A stretch of DNA of 64,000 nucleotides. Source: Vogesella indigofera. Lineage in GTDB: Bacteria > Pseudomonadota > Gammaproteobacteria > Burkholderiales > Chromobacteriaceae. Position 1 is the stretch's first letter; each line of letters starts with the position of its first letter. Both the position numbers and the translations under genes were made by a program. The DNA lies in contig NZ_RBID01000011.1 in assembly GCF_003633895.1 (NCBI RefSeq), positions 558,001 to 622,000 on the forward strand, read 5' to 3'. The notes under the pieces are model-generated. The model had not been told where the DNA came from. It saw only the letters and a list, made by a program, of their open reading frames with translations, and did not search any database. Of this stretch, positions 26,821 through 36,167 are shown in pieces.

Positions 26821-26850
26821 AAAAAGCGGACACCGAGGTGTCCGCTTTTT
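26821..26850. terminator. Bidirectional terminator
   Basis: AAAAAGCGGACACC pairs with GGTGTCCGCTTTTT around GA. It separates the recombinase gene from the convergent ABC transporter operon and has A- and T-runs on both sides. Confidence 0.88.
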
Positions 26851-26869
26851 GCTGTGGCTGCCGTGTTGC

Positions 26870-27817
26870 TCAGCGCGATTTCACGAAGGGCACGCCGATC
26901 GCCTTCGGTGCCACCGCCTTACCCATGAAGCCGGCCAGCAGTACCACCGTCAACACGTACGGAATCGCCTGGATGAAGGCGTCCGGGATGCTGCCGATCA
27001 GCGGCAGCGCCGAGCCTTGCAGCCGGATCTGGATCGCGTCGGTAAAGGCGAACAGCAGGCAGCCGGAGACCGCCGCCCACGGGCGCCACTTGCCGAAGAT
27101 CAGCGCCGCCAGCGCGAGATAGCCCTTGCCGGCGGTCATGTCCTGGATGAAGGCGCCGGTCTGCGCCAGCACCAGATAGGCACCGGCCACGCCGCACAGG
27201 GCGCCGCTGATGCTCTGCGCCAGATAGCGCACCAGCTTGACGTTGATGCCGGCGGCGTCGGCGGCGTGCGGGTTTTCACCCACCGCGCGCAGGCGCAGGC
27301 CAAAGCGGCTCTTGTACACCACCCAGCTCACCACCACGATCACCAGCAAGGCCAGATAGACCAGGATGTTGTGACCGAACAGCGCCTTCAATGGCGCCGA
27401 GGTGGCAATGGCGTCAGCAAACGGCAGCTCGATGCTGCGAAAGCGCGCCGCGTCGTCCAGCGTCGGCGTGCGGCCACCCTGCTGGAACCAGGCCAGCGCC
27501 AGCACCGGCGTCAGGCCGGACACCATCATGTTGAGCGCGACACCGGAAATCAGCTGGTTGCCGTTGTAGCCGATCGACACGATGCCGTGCAGCAAGGCCA
27601 CCATCACCCCGGCGGCCATGCCAGCGGCAAGGCCGGCCCACGGCGACTGCATCATGTAGGCGACGCAGGCGGCGGCAAACGCGGCGGCCAGCATCTTACC
27701 TTCCAGCGCCAGATCGACGATGCCGGAGCGCTCGGAAAACAGGCCGGCCAGCGCCGCCAGTACCAGCGGGGTGGCGACGCGAATGGTGGCGTCCAGCACA
27801 CTGAAAAAGCTATCCAT
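26870..27817 (-). CDS. Nucleoside-type ABC transporter permease (second permease)
   Basis: 315 residues with about eight to nine hydrophobic segments. It belongs to the BPD_transp_2 family, as shown by LAALAGLFSERSGIVDLALEGKML near the N-terminus and RAVGENPHAADAAGINV. Relatives YufQ/NupQ import nucleosides with a BMP-type binding protein. It ends the four-gene unit bmp-ATPase-permease-permease and begins 12 bp after its partner. Confidence 0.92.
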   Translation of the reverse strand: MDSFFSVLDATIRVATPLVLAALAGLFSERSGIVDLALEGKMLAAAFAAACVAYMMQSPWAGLAAGMAAGVMVALLHGIVSIGYNGNQLISGVALNMMVSGLTPVLALAWFQQGGRTPTLDDAARFRSIELPFADAIATSAPLKALFGHNILVYLALLVIVVVSWVVYKSRFGLRLRAVGENPHAADAAGINVKLVRYLAQSISGALCGVAGAYLVLAQTGAFIQDMTAGKGYLALAALIFGKWRPWAAVSGCLLFAFTDAIQIRLQGSALPLIGSIPDAFIQAIPYVLTVVLLAGFMGKAVAPKAIGVPFVKSR

Positions 27818-27829
27818 GTCAGTGTCTCC

Positions 27830-28927
27830 TTATCGTTTCGTCATCTGTTTGAACGCCAGCGCCAGCGGGGTCTGGAACAGGTTTTCCAGCGCGCCGCAGA
27901 ACAGGATGATCAGGCCCTGGGTCAGGATGATCATCTCGTGGGTGATCGCCGGTTTCTCGAAGGACAGGTCCAGGCCGCCCTGGGTCAGCGCGCCGAACAG
28001 CAGCGCCGACAGCAGGATACCGAACGGGTGGTTGCGCCCCATCAGCGCCACCGCGATGCCGACAAAACCGATGCCGTTGGTGAACGCCAGGTTCATGCGG
28101 TGGGTGGAGCCGAGTAGCTCGTTGACCGCGGCGAGGCCAGCCAGTGCGCCGGAGAAGCACATCGCCACGATGATCACCTTGGACACCGGCATGCCGGCAT
28201 AGCGCGCCGCCTTCTCGTTGAGGCCGACGGTGCGCAGCGCATAGCCCCAGCGGCTGCGCCATACCATCAGGTAAAACACCACCAGCGAAATCAGCGCCAG
28301 GAAGAAGGTCGCGTTCAGCGGCGTCTGCGGCAATTCGATGCCAAGGTTGGCCGCAAGCTCGTGCAGCATCGGGATCCACGCCGATTCGGCGAACAGCCGC
28401 GTCGCCGGTGTCTGCGAGCCGGGCATGATCAGCTTGTCGACCAGCAGCCAGGTCATCAGTGCACTGGCGATGAAGTTGAACATGATGGTGGTGACCACGA
28501 TGTGGCTGCCACGCTTGGCCTGCAGGTAGCCGGGGATGAACGCCCACGCCGCGCCAAACACCATCGACGCCAGCAGCGCCAGCGGGATCACCACCCAGCC
28601 GGGCAGGAAATCCAGCCCCAGGCAGACCAGCGTCACGCCGAGGCCGGCGAGATACATCTGCCCCTCGCCGCCGATGTTGAACAGGCCGGCGTGGAACGCC
28701 GCCGCCACCGCCAGGCCGGTAAAGATGAAACTGGTGGTGTAGAACAGCGTATAGCCGATGCCTTCCGGATAGCCGAAGGCGCCGTTGATCATCAGTTGCA
28801 GACACTCGACCGGGTCTTCGCCGATCAGCGTAATCACCAGCCCGGACACCAACAGTGCCGCGAACAGGTTGAGTACCGGCATCAGCCACAAGGTGGCCCA
28901 GCGCGGCAGGTTACTTGGCTGGCTCAT
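27830..28927 (-). CDS. Nucleoside-type ABC transporter permease (first permease)
   Basis: 365 residues with about nine hydrophobic segments. Family text: GLAVAAAFHAGLFNIGGEGQMYL and RTVGLNEKAARYAGM, as in YufP/NupP permeases. Its ATG overlaps the stop of the ATPase gene by 4 bp. It should pair with the downstream permease as the membrane channel of a purine or nucleoside importer. One repeat copy is in the coding sequence (28342-28354). Confidence 0.92.
   Translation of the reverse strand: MSQPSNLPRWATLWLMPVLNLFAALLVSGLVITLIGEDPVECLQLMINGAFGYPEGIGYTLFYTTSFIFTGLAVAAAFHAGLFNIGGEGQMYLAGLGVTLVCLGLDFLPGWVVIPLALLASMVFGAAWAFIPGYLQAKRGSHIVVTTIMFNFIASALMTWLLVDKLIMPGSQTPATRLFAESAWIPMLHELAANLGIELPQTPLNATFFLALISLVVFYLMVWRSRWGYALRTVGLNEKAARYAGMPVSKVIIVAMCFSGALAGLAAVNELLGSTHRMNLAFTNGIGFVGIAVALMGRNHPFGILLSALLFGALTQGGLDLSFEKPAITHEMIILTQGLIILFCGALENLFQTPLALAFKQMTKR
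28342..28354 (-). repeat. DUS-like repeat in the first permease gene
   Basis: Exact GCGGCCAACCTTG on the coding strand, preceded by T, read GCG GCC AAC CTT, residues A-A-N-L. Confidence 0.7.
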
Positions 28928-30447
28928 TTATGCCCCCCCATCAACAGGCCCAGTTCGGTGGCCGTGGCTTGCGCCGCCGGCAGCTCGCCACTGACGCGAC
29001 CGGCGTTCATCACGATGATGCGGTCGCTGAGCGCCAGGATCTCGTCCAGTTCCACCGAAACCAGCAGCAGCGCCTTGCCGGCATTGCGCAGGGCCATGAG
29101 TCGTTTGTGTATGAATTCGATGGCGCCGATGTCGACGCCCCGTGTCGGCTGGCCGATCAGCATCAGCTGCGGGTCGCTGTCGATCTCGCGCGCCAGGATC
29201 ACCTTCTGCTGGTTGCCACCGGAAAACAGGCCGCTGCGGCGAAAGGCGTTGGCCGGGCGCACGTCGAACTCGCTGATGAAACGGCGGCAGCGCTCGATAA
29301 TGGCCTTGCGGTTGAACAGCAGGCCGCGCTGGATCGCTGGATCGTCGTGATAGCCGAGGATCGCGTTCTCAAAAGTGGAGAAGTCCTTGACCAGCCCTTC
29401 ACGCGAGCGGTCTTCCGGCACATGGGCGATGCCGAGGCGACGATAGGCGGCCGCCTTCGGCTCGCGCGTTGGCAGCGTGGTCAGCTCGGTGCCGTTGTAG
29501 CGTACCGAGCCGGCACTGGCCTCGCGCATGCCGGACAGGATTTCCAGCAGCTCGGACTGGCCGTTGCCGGAGACGCCGGCAATGCCGACGATCTCGCCCT
29601 CGCGCAGCTCGAAGCTGACGTCGTCCAGCAGCTTGACGCCGCGCGCGTCGGTCAGCGACAGGTTGCTCACCTGCAGCACCGTCTTGCCCGGCGTGGCCGG
29701 CGTCTTGTCCAGCTGCAGGTTGACCTTGCGGCCAACCATCAGGTCGGCGAGGTCTTCCTTGCCCACTTCGGCGGTGACGACATTGCCGACGATCTCGCCG
29801 GCGCGCATCACGGTGACAGCGTCGGTGATGTCCAGCACTTCGCGCAACTTGTGGGTGATCAGCAGCACCGTCTTGCCCTGCGCCTTGAGCAGACCGAGGA
29901 TGCGGAACAGGTCGTCCGCTTCTTGCGGCGTCAGCACCGCGGTCGGTTCGTCGAGGATCAGCACGTCGGCGCCGCGGTACAGCGCCTTGAGGATTTCCAC
30001 GCGCTGCTGCTCGCCCACGCCCAGCTCGCCGACGATGGCGTCCGGATCGACCTGCAGGCCGTAGTCGCGGTTCAGCGTGGCCAGGTGCGCGCGGGCGGCC
30101 AGCAGGCTCTGCTTCAGCGCCAGGCCCTGCTCGGCGCCGAGCACGATGTTTTCCAGCACGGTAAAGGTGTCCACCAGCATGAAGTGCTGATGGACCATGC
30201 CGATGCCGCGGGCGATGGCGTCGTGGCTGTTGCGGATGCGCACTTCCTGCCCATTCAGGCGGATGCTGCCGGAGTCGGCCTGGTAGTAGCCGTACAGGAT
30301 GCTCATCAGCGTCGACTTGCCGGCCCCGTTCTCGCCGATGATGCCGTGGATGCTGCCCTTGGCGACGGCGAAGGAGATGTTCTTGTTGGCGTGGACTTCG
30401 CCAAAATACTTGTTGACGCCAGTCAGCTCGATAGCGAGTTCGGCCAT
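28924..30447 (-). CDS. Nucleoside-type ABC transporter ATP-binding protein
   Basis: 507 residues with two ABC cassettes in tandem, as in sugar (RbsA/MglA) and nucleoside (YufO/NupO) importers. The first cassette has a Walker A GENGAGKST, the signature LGVGEQQRVEIL and the Walker B LILDEPTAV. The second has a degenerate Walker A (GVSGNGQSE) and the signature FSGGNQQKVILAREI. The co-encoded BMP-type binding protein points to nucleosides rather than sugars. It follows bmp after a 131-bp gap holding a large hairpin. Confidence 0.93.
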   Translation of the reverse strand: MAELAIELTGVNKYFGEVHANKNISFAVAKGSIHGIIGENGAGKSTLMSILYGYYQADSGSIRLNGQEVRIRNSHDAIARGIGMVHQHFMLVDTFTVLENIVLGAEQGLALKQSLLAARAHLATLNRDYGLQVDPDAIVGELGVGEQQRVEILKALYRGADVLILDEPTAVLTPQEADDLFRILGLLKAQGKTVLLITHKLREVLDITDAVTVMRAGEIVGNVVTAEVGKEDLADLMVGRKVNLQLDKTPATPGKTVLQVSNLSLTDARGVKLLDDVSFELREGEIVGIAGVSGNGQSELLEILSGMREASAGSVRYNGTELTTLPTREPKAAAYRRLGIAHVPEDRSREGLVKDFSTFENAILGYHDDPAIQRGLLFNRKAIIERCRRFISEFDVRPANAFRRSGLFSGGNQQKVILAREIDSDPQLMLIGQPTRGVDIGAIEFIHKRLMALRNAGKALLLVSVELDEILALSDRIIVMNAGRVSGELPAAQATATELGLLMGGHK

Positions 30448-30511
30448 ATTGATTCAGCTCTCGATCAACACTCATCCCGGCATGGCCTGCAAAACGGCAG
30501 CACACGAAAGA

Positions 30512-30542
30512 GCGCGGCAAGCAGGAAACCTGCTTGCCGCGC
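30512..30542 (-). promoter_or_regulatory. Large intercistronic hairpin after the binding-protein gene
   Basis: A perfect 14-bp stem (30512-30525 with 30529-30542, loop of three) lies between the binding-protein gene and the transporter genes. On the minus strand it is followed only by CTCTTT. This suggests an mRNA-stabilising or partial-termination stem that lets the binding protein be made in excess over the membrane parts. Confidence 0.6.
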
Positions 30543-30578
30543 GGGTCGTCCGGGATTCAGACGATTAATAACGAATGG

Positions 30579-31577
30579 TTACTGTACCGGGCAGCTGTTG
30601 CCAGCACGGTAGTCGACCACCTTGATCTTGCCGGCCACGATGTCTTTCTTGGCCTGGGTGATCTTGGCTTCCATGTCCTTGGAGATCAGCTTGCGGTTGT
30701 TGGCGTCCACCGCCCAATCCACGCCGCCTTCCTTCAGGCCCATAGTCACCAGACCCGGCTTCCAGCTGTTGTTCTTGCCGGACATCATGATGTCGTAAAC
30801 GGCATTGTCAACGCGCTTCAGCATCGAGGTCAGCACGAAGCCCGGGAACAGGTGGTTCTGGTTGGAATCCACACCGATACCCAGCTTGTTCTTGTCCTTG
30901 GCCGCCTGCAGCACGCCCATGCCGGTGCCGCCGGCGGCGTGGAAGACCACGTCGACGCCACGGTCAAACTGGCTGCGTGCCAGCTCGCCGCCACGGGCCG
31001 GATCGTTGAACGCCTGCGGCGTGGTGCCGGTCATGTTGGAGACCACTTCCACCTTCTTGTTGGCCGCCTTGGCGCCCTGGGTGTAGCCGCAACCGAAGGC
31101 ACGGATCAGCGGCACGTCCATGCCGCCGATGAAGCCGACCTTCTTCGACTTGGAGGCCATGCTGGCCGCCATGCCGACAAGGTAGGAGCCTTCCTGTTCC
31201 TTGAACACGATCGACTGCACGTTGGCGCCCTTGGCCACGTCGTCCACGATGGTGAACTTCACTTTCGGGAACTCGGCGGCAACGGTCTGCACCGCCTGGG
31301 TAAAGGAGAAACCCACGGCCACGATCAGGTCGACATTGCGACGCGCCAGGTTGCGCAGCACCTGTTCTTTTTGCGCTTCGTTGGCGATCTGGGCTTCGCG
31401 GTAGGCGATACCGGTGGCCTTCTTGAAGCGTTCGGCGCCGGTGTAGGCCGCTTCGTTGAAGCTCTTGTCAAACTTGCCGGCCTGGTCGTAAACCACGGCC
31501 GGTACAAATGCCCAGCTTGCGGATGCCGTCATCAGCATGACAGCAGCGGCAATACCCCGTTTTTTGGAAATTTGCAT
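30579..31577 (-). CDS. BMP-family periplasmic nucleoside-binding protein
   Basis: 332 residues with a Sec signal peptide (basic MQISKKRG, hydrophobic core to ~20, cleavage near ASASWA-F). There is no lipobox cysteine, so it is a soluble periplasmic protein rather than a lipoprotein like TmpC/PnrA. Bmp-family text: YDQAGKFDKSFNEAAYTGAERF, IVAVGFSFTQAVQTVA, and HAAGGTGMGVLQAA. It probably binds nucleosides for the importer encoded just downstream. Confidence 0.9.
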   Translation of the reverse strand: MQISKKRGIAAAVMLMTASASWAFVPAVVYDQAGKFDKSFNEAAYTGAERFKKATGIAYREAQIANEAQKEQVLRNLARRNVDLIVAVGFSFTQAVQTVAAEFPKVKFTIVDDVAKGANVQSIVFKEQEGSYLVGMAASMASKSKKVGFIGGMDVPLIRAFGCGYTQGAKAANKKVEVVSNMTGTTPQAFNDPARGGELARSQFDRGVDVVFHAAGGTGMGVLQAAKDKNKLGIGVDSNQNHLFPGFVLTSMLKRVDNAVYDIMMSGKNNSWKPGLVTMGLKEGGVDWAVDANNRKLISKDMEAKITQAKKDIVAGKIKVVDYRAGNSCPVQ

Positions 31578-31726
31578 GAGATGTTTCCCTCAATGTGCGT
31601 GTAGTTACAACGAACGGGTCATGGTAACCATAATTGGTTCGGCATGTGCGCGCCATTCGTTGTGCATGTCAGCGAGCGGAGGCGCCGGTGTCAGCCGGCC
31701 GCTGCCCGATTTGCGACAGGGGCGTG

Positions 31727-31732
31727 ATTATA
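31727..31732 (-). promoter_or_regulatory. Possible -10 box of the nucleoside transporter operon
   Basis: TATAAT on the minus strand, 150 bp before the binding-protein start. No convincing -35 box is at the expected distance. Confidence 0.35.
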
Positions 31733-31822
31733 AGCACAGTCACAAAAAGTTATTAGCAAAAAAACGGCCACTGCGGGCAGATTACGCGCAATGCGTAAAA
31801 CGGCGCGGCCGGCACGCCACAT

Positions 31823-32308
31823 TCACAACGCCAATTGCGCGCAAAGTGTAGACAGCGCGCTGCACACCGACTGCTGGCGGATGGCGGCACGATCACCGTC
31901 AAAGTGTTGCGTGTATGTCAGTGGCTGCGGCAGCGCCAGCCCGGCCAGCGCGAAACAGACAGTGCCGACCGGTTTGTCGGCGCTGCCGCCGTCGGGACCG
32001 GCGATGCCGCTGACCGCCAGCGCCCAGTGGCAATCGGCCAGCCGCAGCGCGCCGCTGGCCATCGCCGCCGCCACCGGCTCGCTGACCGCGCCGTGCTGCA
32101 GCAACAACTGCGGCGGCACTCCCAGCAGGCGCTGCTTGGCATCATTGCTGTAGCTGACGATGGCCATGTCGAACCAGCCGGAACTGCCGGCGATGGCGGT
32201 GATCGCCTGCGCGATGCCGCCGCCGGTGCAGGACTCGGCGGTGGTCACCTTTTCGTCGCGCGCCAGCAACAGCTCGCCAAGACGGGCCGCCAGCTGTAAT
32301 TCATCCAT
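31823..32308 (-). CDS. pncC: Nicotinamide-nucleotide amidohydrolase (CinA C-terminal type)
   Basis: 161 residues, the stand-alone CinA-C domain. PncC deamidates nicotinamide mononucleotide to nicotinate mononucleotide in NAD recycling. Motifs: KVTTAESCTGGGIAQAIT (catalytic Ser/Lys region), VSYSNDAKQRLLGV, AVSGIAGPDGGSADKPVGTV. Its start overlaps the pgi stop by 8 bp; with orn and pgi it forms a minus-strand unit. Confidence 0.94.
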   Translation of the reverse strand: MDELQLAARLGELLLARDEKVTTAESCTGGGIAQAITAIAGSSGWFDMAIVSYSNDAKQRLLGVPPQLLLQHGAVSEPVAAAMASGALRLADCHWALAVSGIAGPDGGSADKPVGTVCFALAGLALPQPLTYTQHFDGDRAAIRQQSVCSALSTLCAQLAL

Positions 32309-33980
32309 GAAAGCGCTCCTGGAAATGTCGCATCAGCCCGCTGGTGGAGGCGTCGTGGGGGGCAGAGGCCTTGCCGTCCATCTCCGCCAGCAGCTGTGCG
32401 GCCAACTGTTTGCCGTATTCCACGCCCCACTGGTCGAAGGAGTTGACCCCCCAGATCACGCCCTGCACAAACACCTTGTGCTCGTACAGCGCCAGCAGCA
32501 TGCCTAGTGTATAGGGGGTGAGCTGGTCCAGCGCCAGGGTGTTGGACGGCTGGTTGCCGGGAAACAGCTTCTGCGGCAGCAGCATGTCCAGCTCGTCGCC
32601 CGGCAGGTGGGCCAGCTCGCGCAGTACCTCGGCCTCGCTCTTGCCGCGCATCAGTGCCTCGGTCTGCGCCAGGCAGTTGGCAACCAGCACCCGATGCTGG
32701 TCGCCCTGCGGGTAGTGCGAATTCAGCGGCAGGATGAAGTCGCAAGGCACCAGGCGCGTACCCTGGTGCAACAGCTGGAAGAAGGCATGCTGACTGTTGA
32801 CGCCCTCCTCGCCCCAGATCACCGGCCCGGTGTCGAAATCCAGCCGCTCGCCGCAACGACCGACGCGCTTGCCGTTGGATTCCATGTCCAGCTGCTGCAG
32901 ATGCGCCGGCAGGCGGCGCAGGCCGTGGTCGTAGGGCATGATGGCGTGGGTATGCGCACCATAGAAGGTGTTGTACCAGATGCCGAGCAGCGCCAGCAGC
33001 ACCGGCATGTTGCGCGCGAAAGGCGCGCTGAAGAAGTGTTCGTCCATCGCCGCGCCGCCGGCCAGGAACTGGCGGAACTGCTCCGGCCCGATCGCCAGCA
33101 TCACCGGCAGCCCGATCGCCGACCACACCGAGTAGCGACCGCCGACCCAGTCCCAGAAGCCGAACATGTTGGCCGCATCGATGCCGAAGGCCTGCACCGC
33201 CGGACGGTTAGTCGAGATCGCCACGAAATGCCGCGCCACCGCCGCGTCACCGGCAGCGGCCACCAGCCAGCGGCGGGCGGCGTGGGCGTTGAGCAGCGTT
33301 TCCGGGGTGGTGAACGATTTGGAGGCGATGATGAACAGCGTGGTCGCCGGCTGGCACTGTTCCAGCGTTTGCGCCAGGTGCTGGCCGTCGACATTGGAGA
33401 CGAAGTGGACGTTCAGCCCCTGCTGGCAGTACGGGCGCAGCGCATCGTGCACCATCAGTGGGCCAAGGTCGGAGCCGCCGATGCCGATATTGACCACGTC
33501 GCGGATGGCCTGGCCGTCGTAGCCGCGCCAGACGCCGCCGCGCACCTGCTCGGCAAAGCGGCTGCACGCCGCCAGCACCTGCTGCACCTCATCCACCACG
33601 TTGACGCCGTCCAGCAGCACGCTGCTGCCGGCAGGCTGGCGCAGCGCGGTGTGCAGCACCGCACGGCCCTCGCTGACATTGATGCGCTCGCCGTCGCGCA
33701 TCCACTGCAGCCACTGCTTGAGGTTGGCCGCATCGGCCAGCTCCAGCAGCAGCTCCAGGGTGCGATCGGTGATGCGGTTCTTGGAGTAGTCCAGCAGCAG
33801 GCCGTCCAGCTCCAGCGAATAGCGGTGAAAGCGCTGCGCATCCTGCTCGAACAGCTCGCGCATGTGCACGTGACGGGTGGCGCGCTGGTGCTGGTGCAGG
33901 CGCGCCCATACCGGTGTGCTGTTGATCGCGGCATGGCGCTGGCGCGCCATCTGTTCGAGGAAACTGCTCATTCCGGCCAT
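32301..33980 (-). CDS. pgi: Glucose-6-phosphate isomerase
   Basis: 559 residues, usual Pgi length. It interconverts glucose 6-phosphate and fructose 6-phosphate in glycolysis and gluconeogenesis. Conserved text: NIGIGGSDLGPLMV, IIASKSFTTPETLLNA, GGRYSVWSAIGLP (active-site signature 1) and the C-terminal GVNSFDQWGVEYGKQL. Either ATG 33980 or ATG 33971 may be the start. It begins 4 bp after the orn stop. Confidence 0.97.
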   Translation of the reverse strand: MAGMSSFLEQMARQRHAAINSTPVWARLHQHQRATRHVHMRELFEQDAQRFHRYSLELDGLLLDYSKNRITDRTLELLLELADAANLKQWLQWMRDGERINVSEGRAVLHTALRQPAGSSVLLDGVNVVDEVQQVLAACSRFAEQVRGGVWRGYDGQAIRDVVNIGIGGSDLGPLMVHDALRPYCQQGLNVHFVSNVDGQHLAQTLEQCQPATTLFIIASKSFTTPETLLNAHAARRWLVAAAGDAAVARHFVAISTNRPAVQAFGIDAANMFGFWDWVGGRYSVWSAIGLPVMLAIGPEQFRQFLAGGAAMDEHFFSAPFARNMPVLLALLGIWYNTFYGAHTHAIMPYDHGLRRLPAHLQQLDMESNGKRVGRCGERLDFDTGPVIWGEEGVNSQHAFFQLLHQGTRLVPCDFILPLNSHYPQGDQHRVLVANCLAQTEALMRGKSEAEVLRELAHLPGDELDMLLPQKLFPGNQPSNTLALDQLTPYTLGMLLALYEHKVFVQGVIWGVNSFDQWGVEYGKQLAAQLLAEMDGKASAPHDASTSGLMRHFQERFHG

Positions 33981-33984
33981 CGCC

Positions 33985-34530
33985 TTACACTTTGAGGAAG
34001 TGTTCGCGGTAATAGCGCAGTTCCTCGATCGATTCGAGGATGTCCGCCAGCGCTTCGTGCTTGCCCTTCTTCACCACGCCCTTGGCGATGTCCGGGCGCC
34101 AGCGCTTGCACAGCTCTTTCAGCGTCGACACGTCGAGGTTGCGATAATGGAAGTAGCGCTCCAGCTCCGGCATCCAGCGTGCCATGAAGCGGCGATCCTG
34201 ACCGATGGAGTTGCCGCACATCGGCGACACGCCCTTGGCGATGTGTTCCTGCAGGAAGGCCAGCAGCTGCTGCTCGGCCTCGGCCTCGCTCAGCGTCGAC
34301 GCCTTGACGCGGGCGGTGAGCCCGGTCTTGCCGTGAGTATTGGTGTTCCACTCGTCCATTGCGGCCAACGTTTCGTCGCTCTGGTGCACGACCAGCACCG
34401 GCGATTCGGCGACCACGTTCAGCTGGCTGTCGGTGACCACCATCGCGATTTCGATGATGCGGTCGGTGTCTGGTTCCAGCCCGGTCATTTCCATGTCCAG
34501 CCAGATGAGATGCTTGGGATCTTGCGGCAT
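33985..34530 (-). CDS. orn: Oligoribonuclease
   Basis: 181 residues from ATG 34530; an in-frame ATG at 34560 adds ten atypical residues. Orn is a DEDDh 3'-5' exonuclease that degrades 2-5-nt RNAs, including pGpG from c-di-GMP turnover. Motifs: [18 protein letters not shown] (Exo I), [15 protein letters not shown] (Exo II), and [14 protein letters not shown] (Exo III His/Asp). It is divergent from the M48 peptidase gene. A repeat copy encodes T-L-A-A. Confidence 0.97.
   Translation of the reverse strand: MPQDPKHLIWLDMEMTGLEPDTDRIIEIAMVVTDSQLNVVAESPVLVVHQSDETLAAMDEWNTNTHGKTGLTARVKASTLSEAEAEQQLLAFLQEHIAKGVSPMCGNSIGQDRRFMARWMPELERYFHYRNLDVSTLKELCKRWRPDIAKGVVKKGKHEALADILESIEELRYYREHFLKV
34361..34372 (+). 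repeat. DUS-like repeat (G variant) in orn
   Basis: GCGGCCAACGTT preceded by TT and followed by TCGTC; the coding strand reads ACG TTG GCC GCA, residues T-L-A-A. The surrounding 19 bp recur exactly at 43007-43025. Confidence 0.5.
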
Positions 34531-34599
34531 AATGCTCGTCTCTAACGAAGATGCAGGCATTTTCCTTTAATAACCGCCCTTGGGCAAACCCGGCTCGCC

Positions 34600-35844
34600 A
34601 TGAATCTATTCACCTGGTCTTTCCTGCTCGCCGTGCTGCTGTCGCTGGCGCTGCGGCTCTACCTGTCGCAACGCCAGATCCGCCATGTGCAGCAGCATGC
34701 GGCCGAGGTGCCGGCCGCCTTCCGTGACCGCATCACGTTGCAGCAGCACCAGCTGGCCGCCGACTATTGCGTGGCGCGACAACGCCCCGGGCAGTGGCAG
34801 GCGGTTGCCGACAGCGCGCTGCTGCTGGCACTGACGCTGGGCGGCGGCCTGCAATGGTTGTGGCAGCTGCTGGCCGAGCGCGGTCTGGGTGGCGTGTGGC
34901 AGGGCGTGGCGCTGATCGGCGTGCTGGCGCTGCTCAGCAGCGTGCTCAGCCTGCCGTTCAGCCTGTATCGCACCTTCGTCACCGAGAAACGCTTCGGCTT
35001 CAACCGCACCAGCTGGCCGCTCTATGTCGCAGACATGGCCAAGGGCGGTGCGCTGGCCGCCATCGTCGGCGCGCCGCTGGTTACGCTGATCCTGTGGCTG
35101 CTGCACGCCGCCGGCGACTGGGCCTGGCTGTGGGTGTGGTGCAGCTGGACGCTGTTCAGCCTGGCGATGCTGTGGGCGTACCCGACGCTGATCGCGCCGC
35201 GTTTCAACCGTTTCACGCCGCTGGCCGATCCGGCGCTGCGCCAGCGCATCGACAACCTGCTGGCGCGCACCGGCTTTCACAGTGACGGCGTGTTCGTGAT
35301 GGACGGCTCGCGTCGCTCCAGCCACGGCAACGCCTACTTCACCGGTTTTGGCAAAACCAAGCGCATCGTGTTCTTCGACACCCTGCTCACCCAGCTGGAC
35401 GAGGGCGAGGTGGAGGCGGTGCTGGCGCACGAGCTGGGCCACTTCAAGCACGGCCACATCCGCCAGCGCATCGCCACCACCTTCTTGCTGTCCTTCCTCA
35501 GTCTGGCTTTGCTTGGTTGGCTGCTGACGCTGCCGGCGTTCTACAACGGCCTGGGCGTTGCCGATACCGCGCCAGCACTGGGGCTGGTGCTGTTCATGCT
35601 GGTGGCGCCGGCGTACACCTTCCCGCTGACGCCGCTGTTCAGCCAGCTGTCGCGGCGTCACGAATACCAGGCCGACGACTTCGCCGCCCGCCACAGCAGC
35701 GCCAGCGAACTGATCAGCGCGCTGGTCAAGCTGTACCGTGACAATGCCAGCACACTGACGCCAGACCCGCTACACTCGCGCTTTTACGATTCCCATCCAC
35801 CGGCGAGCCTGCGCATCGCCCACCTGGAAAGGCAAGCACAATGA
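34600..35844 (+). CDS. M48-family (Ste24-type) membrane metalloprotease
   Basis: 414 residues. An N-terminal M48_N-type membrane part with about five hydrophobic segments (first at ~3-20) precedes the catalytic zinc motif HELGH (in VLAHELGHFKHGH, ~275). EYQADDFAARHS carries the third zinc ligand Glu. The layout is that of CAAX-type Ste24 proteases, found in many proteobacteria for membrane-protein quality control; no prenylation substrate is expected. Its stop overlaps the phhB start by 4 bp, so the two are co-translated. Confidence 0.92.
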   Translation: MNLFTWSFLLAVLLSLALRLYLSQRQIRHVQQHAAEVPAAFRDRITLQQHQLAADYCVARQRPGQWQAVADSALLLALTLGGGLQWLWQLLAERGLGGVWQGVALIGVLALLSSVLSLPFSLYRTFVTEKRFGFNRTSWPLYVADMAKGGALAAIVGAPLVTLILWLLHAAGDWAWLWVWCSWTLFSLAMLWAYPTLIAPRFNRFTPLADPALRQRIDNLLARTGFHSDGVFVMDGSRRSSHGNAYFTGFGKTKRIVFFDTLLTQLDEGEVEAVLAHELGHFKHGHIRQRIATTFLLSFLSLALLGWLLTLPAFYNGLGVADTAPALGLVLFMLVAPAYTFPLTPLFSQLSRRHEYQADDFAARHSSASELISALVKLYRDNASTLTPDPLHSRFYDSHPPASLRIAHLERQAQ

Positions 35845-36167
35845 ATCTGCAACACATGCACTGCGAGGCCCAGCACGGCCTGCACTCCCTCAGCGAACAG
35901 ACCCGCGCCGAGCTGCTGGCCCACCTCGACGGCTGGGCGGTAGAGGGCATCGAACTGGTCAAGACCTTCCGCTTCGACGACTACTACCGCACCATGGCCT
36001 TCGTCAACGCGCTGGCCTTCATCGCCCACCAGCAGGATCACCATCCCGACCTGTCGGTACACTACAACCGCACCGTGGTCCGCTTCAGCACCCACGACGC
36101 CGGCGGCCTGACCCTCAACGATTTCATCTGTGCCGCCAAGACCGAAGCACTGGCGGCCGGCAAATGA
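35841..36167 (+). CDS. phhB: Pterin-4a-carbinolamine dehydratase
   Basis: 108 residues. The enzyme dehydrates 4a-hydroxytetrahydrobiopterin to regenerate the cofactor of phenylalanine hydroxylase. The active-site signature HQQDHHPDLSVHYNRTVV and the C-terminal GLTLNDF are intact. No phhA is adjacent; the gene is linked instead to the M48 protease and rsgA with 4-bp overlaps at both ends. Confidence 0.94.
   Translation: MNLQHMHCEAQHGLHSLSEQTRAELLAHLDGWAVEGIELVKTFRFDDYYRTMAFVNALAFIAHQQDHHPDLSVHYNRTVVRFSTHDAGGLTLNDFICAAKTEALAAGK

Noticed and set aside
31759-31800. Terminator for pncC on the minus strand
   Set aside because: A T-run is present, but the stem before it has only about four base pairs and the better stem (TTACGC/GCGTAA) is too far from the T-run.
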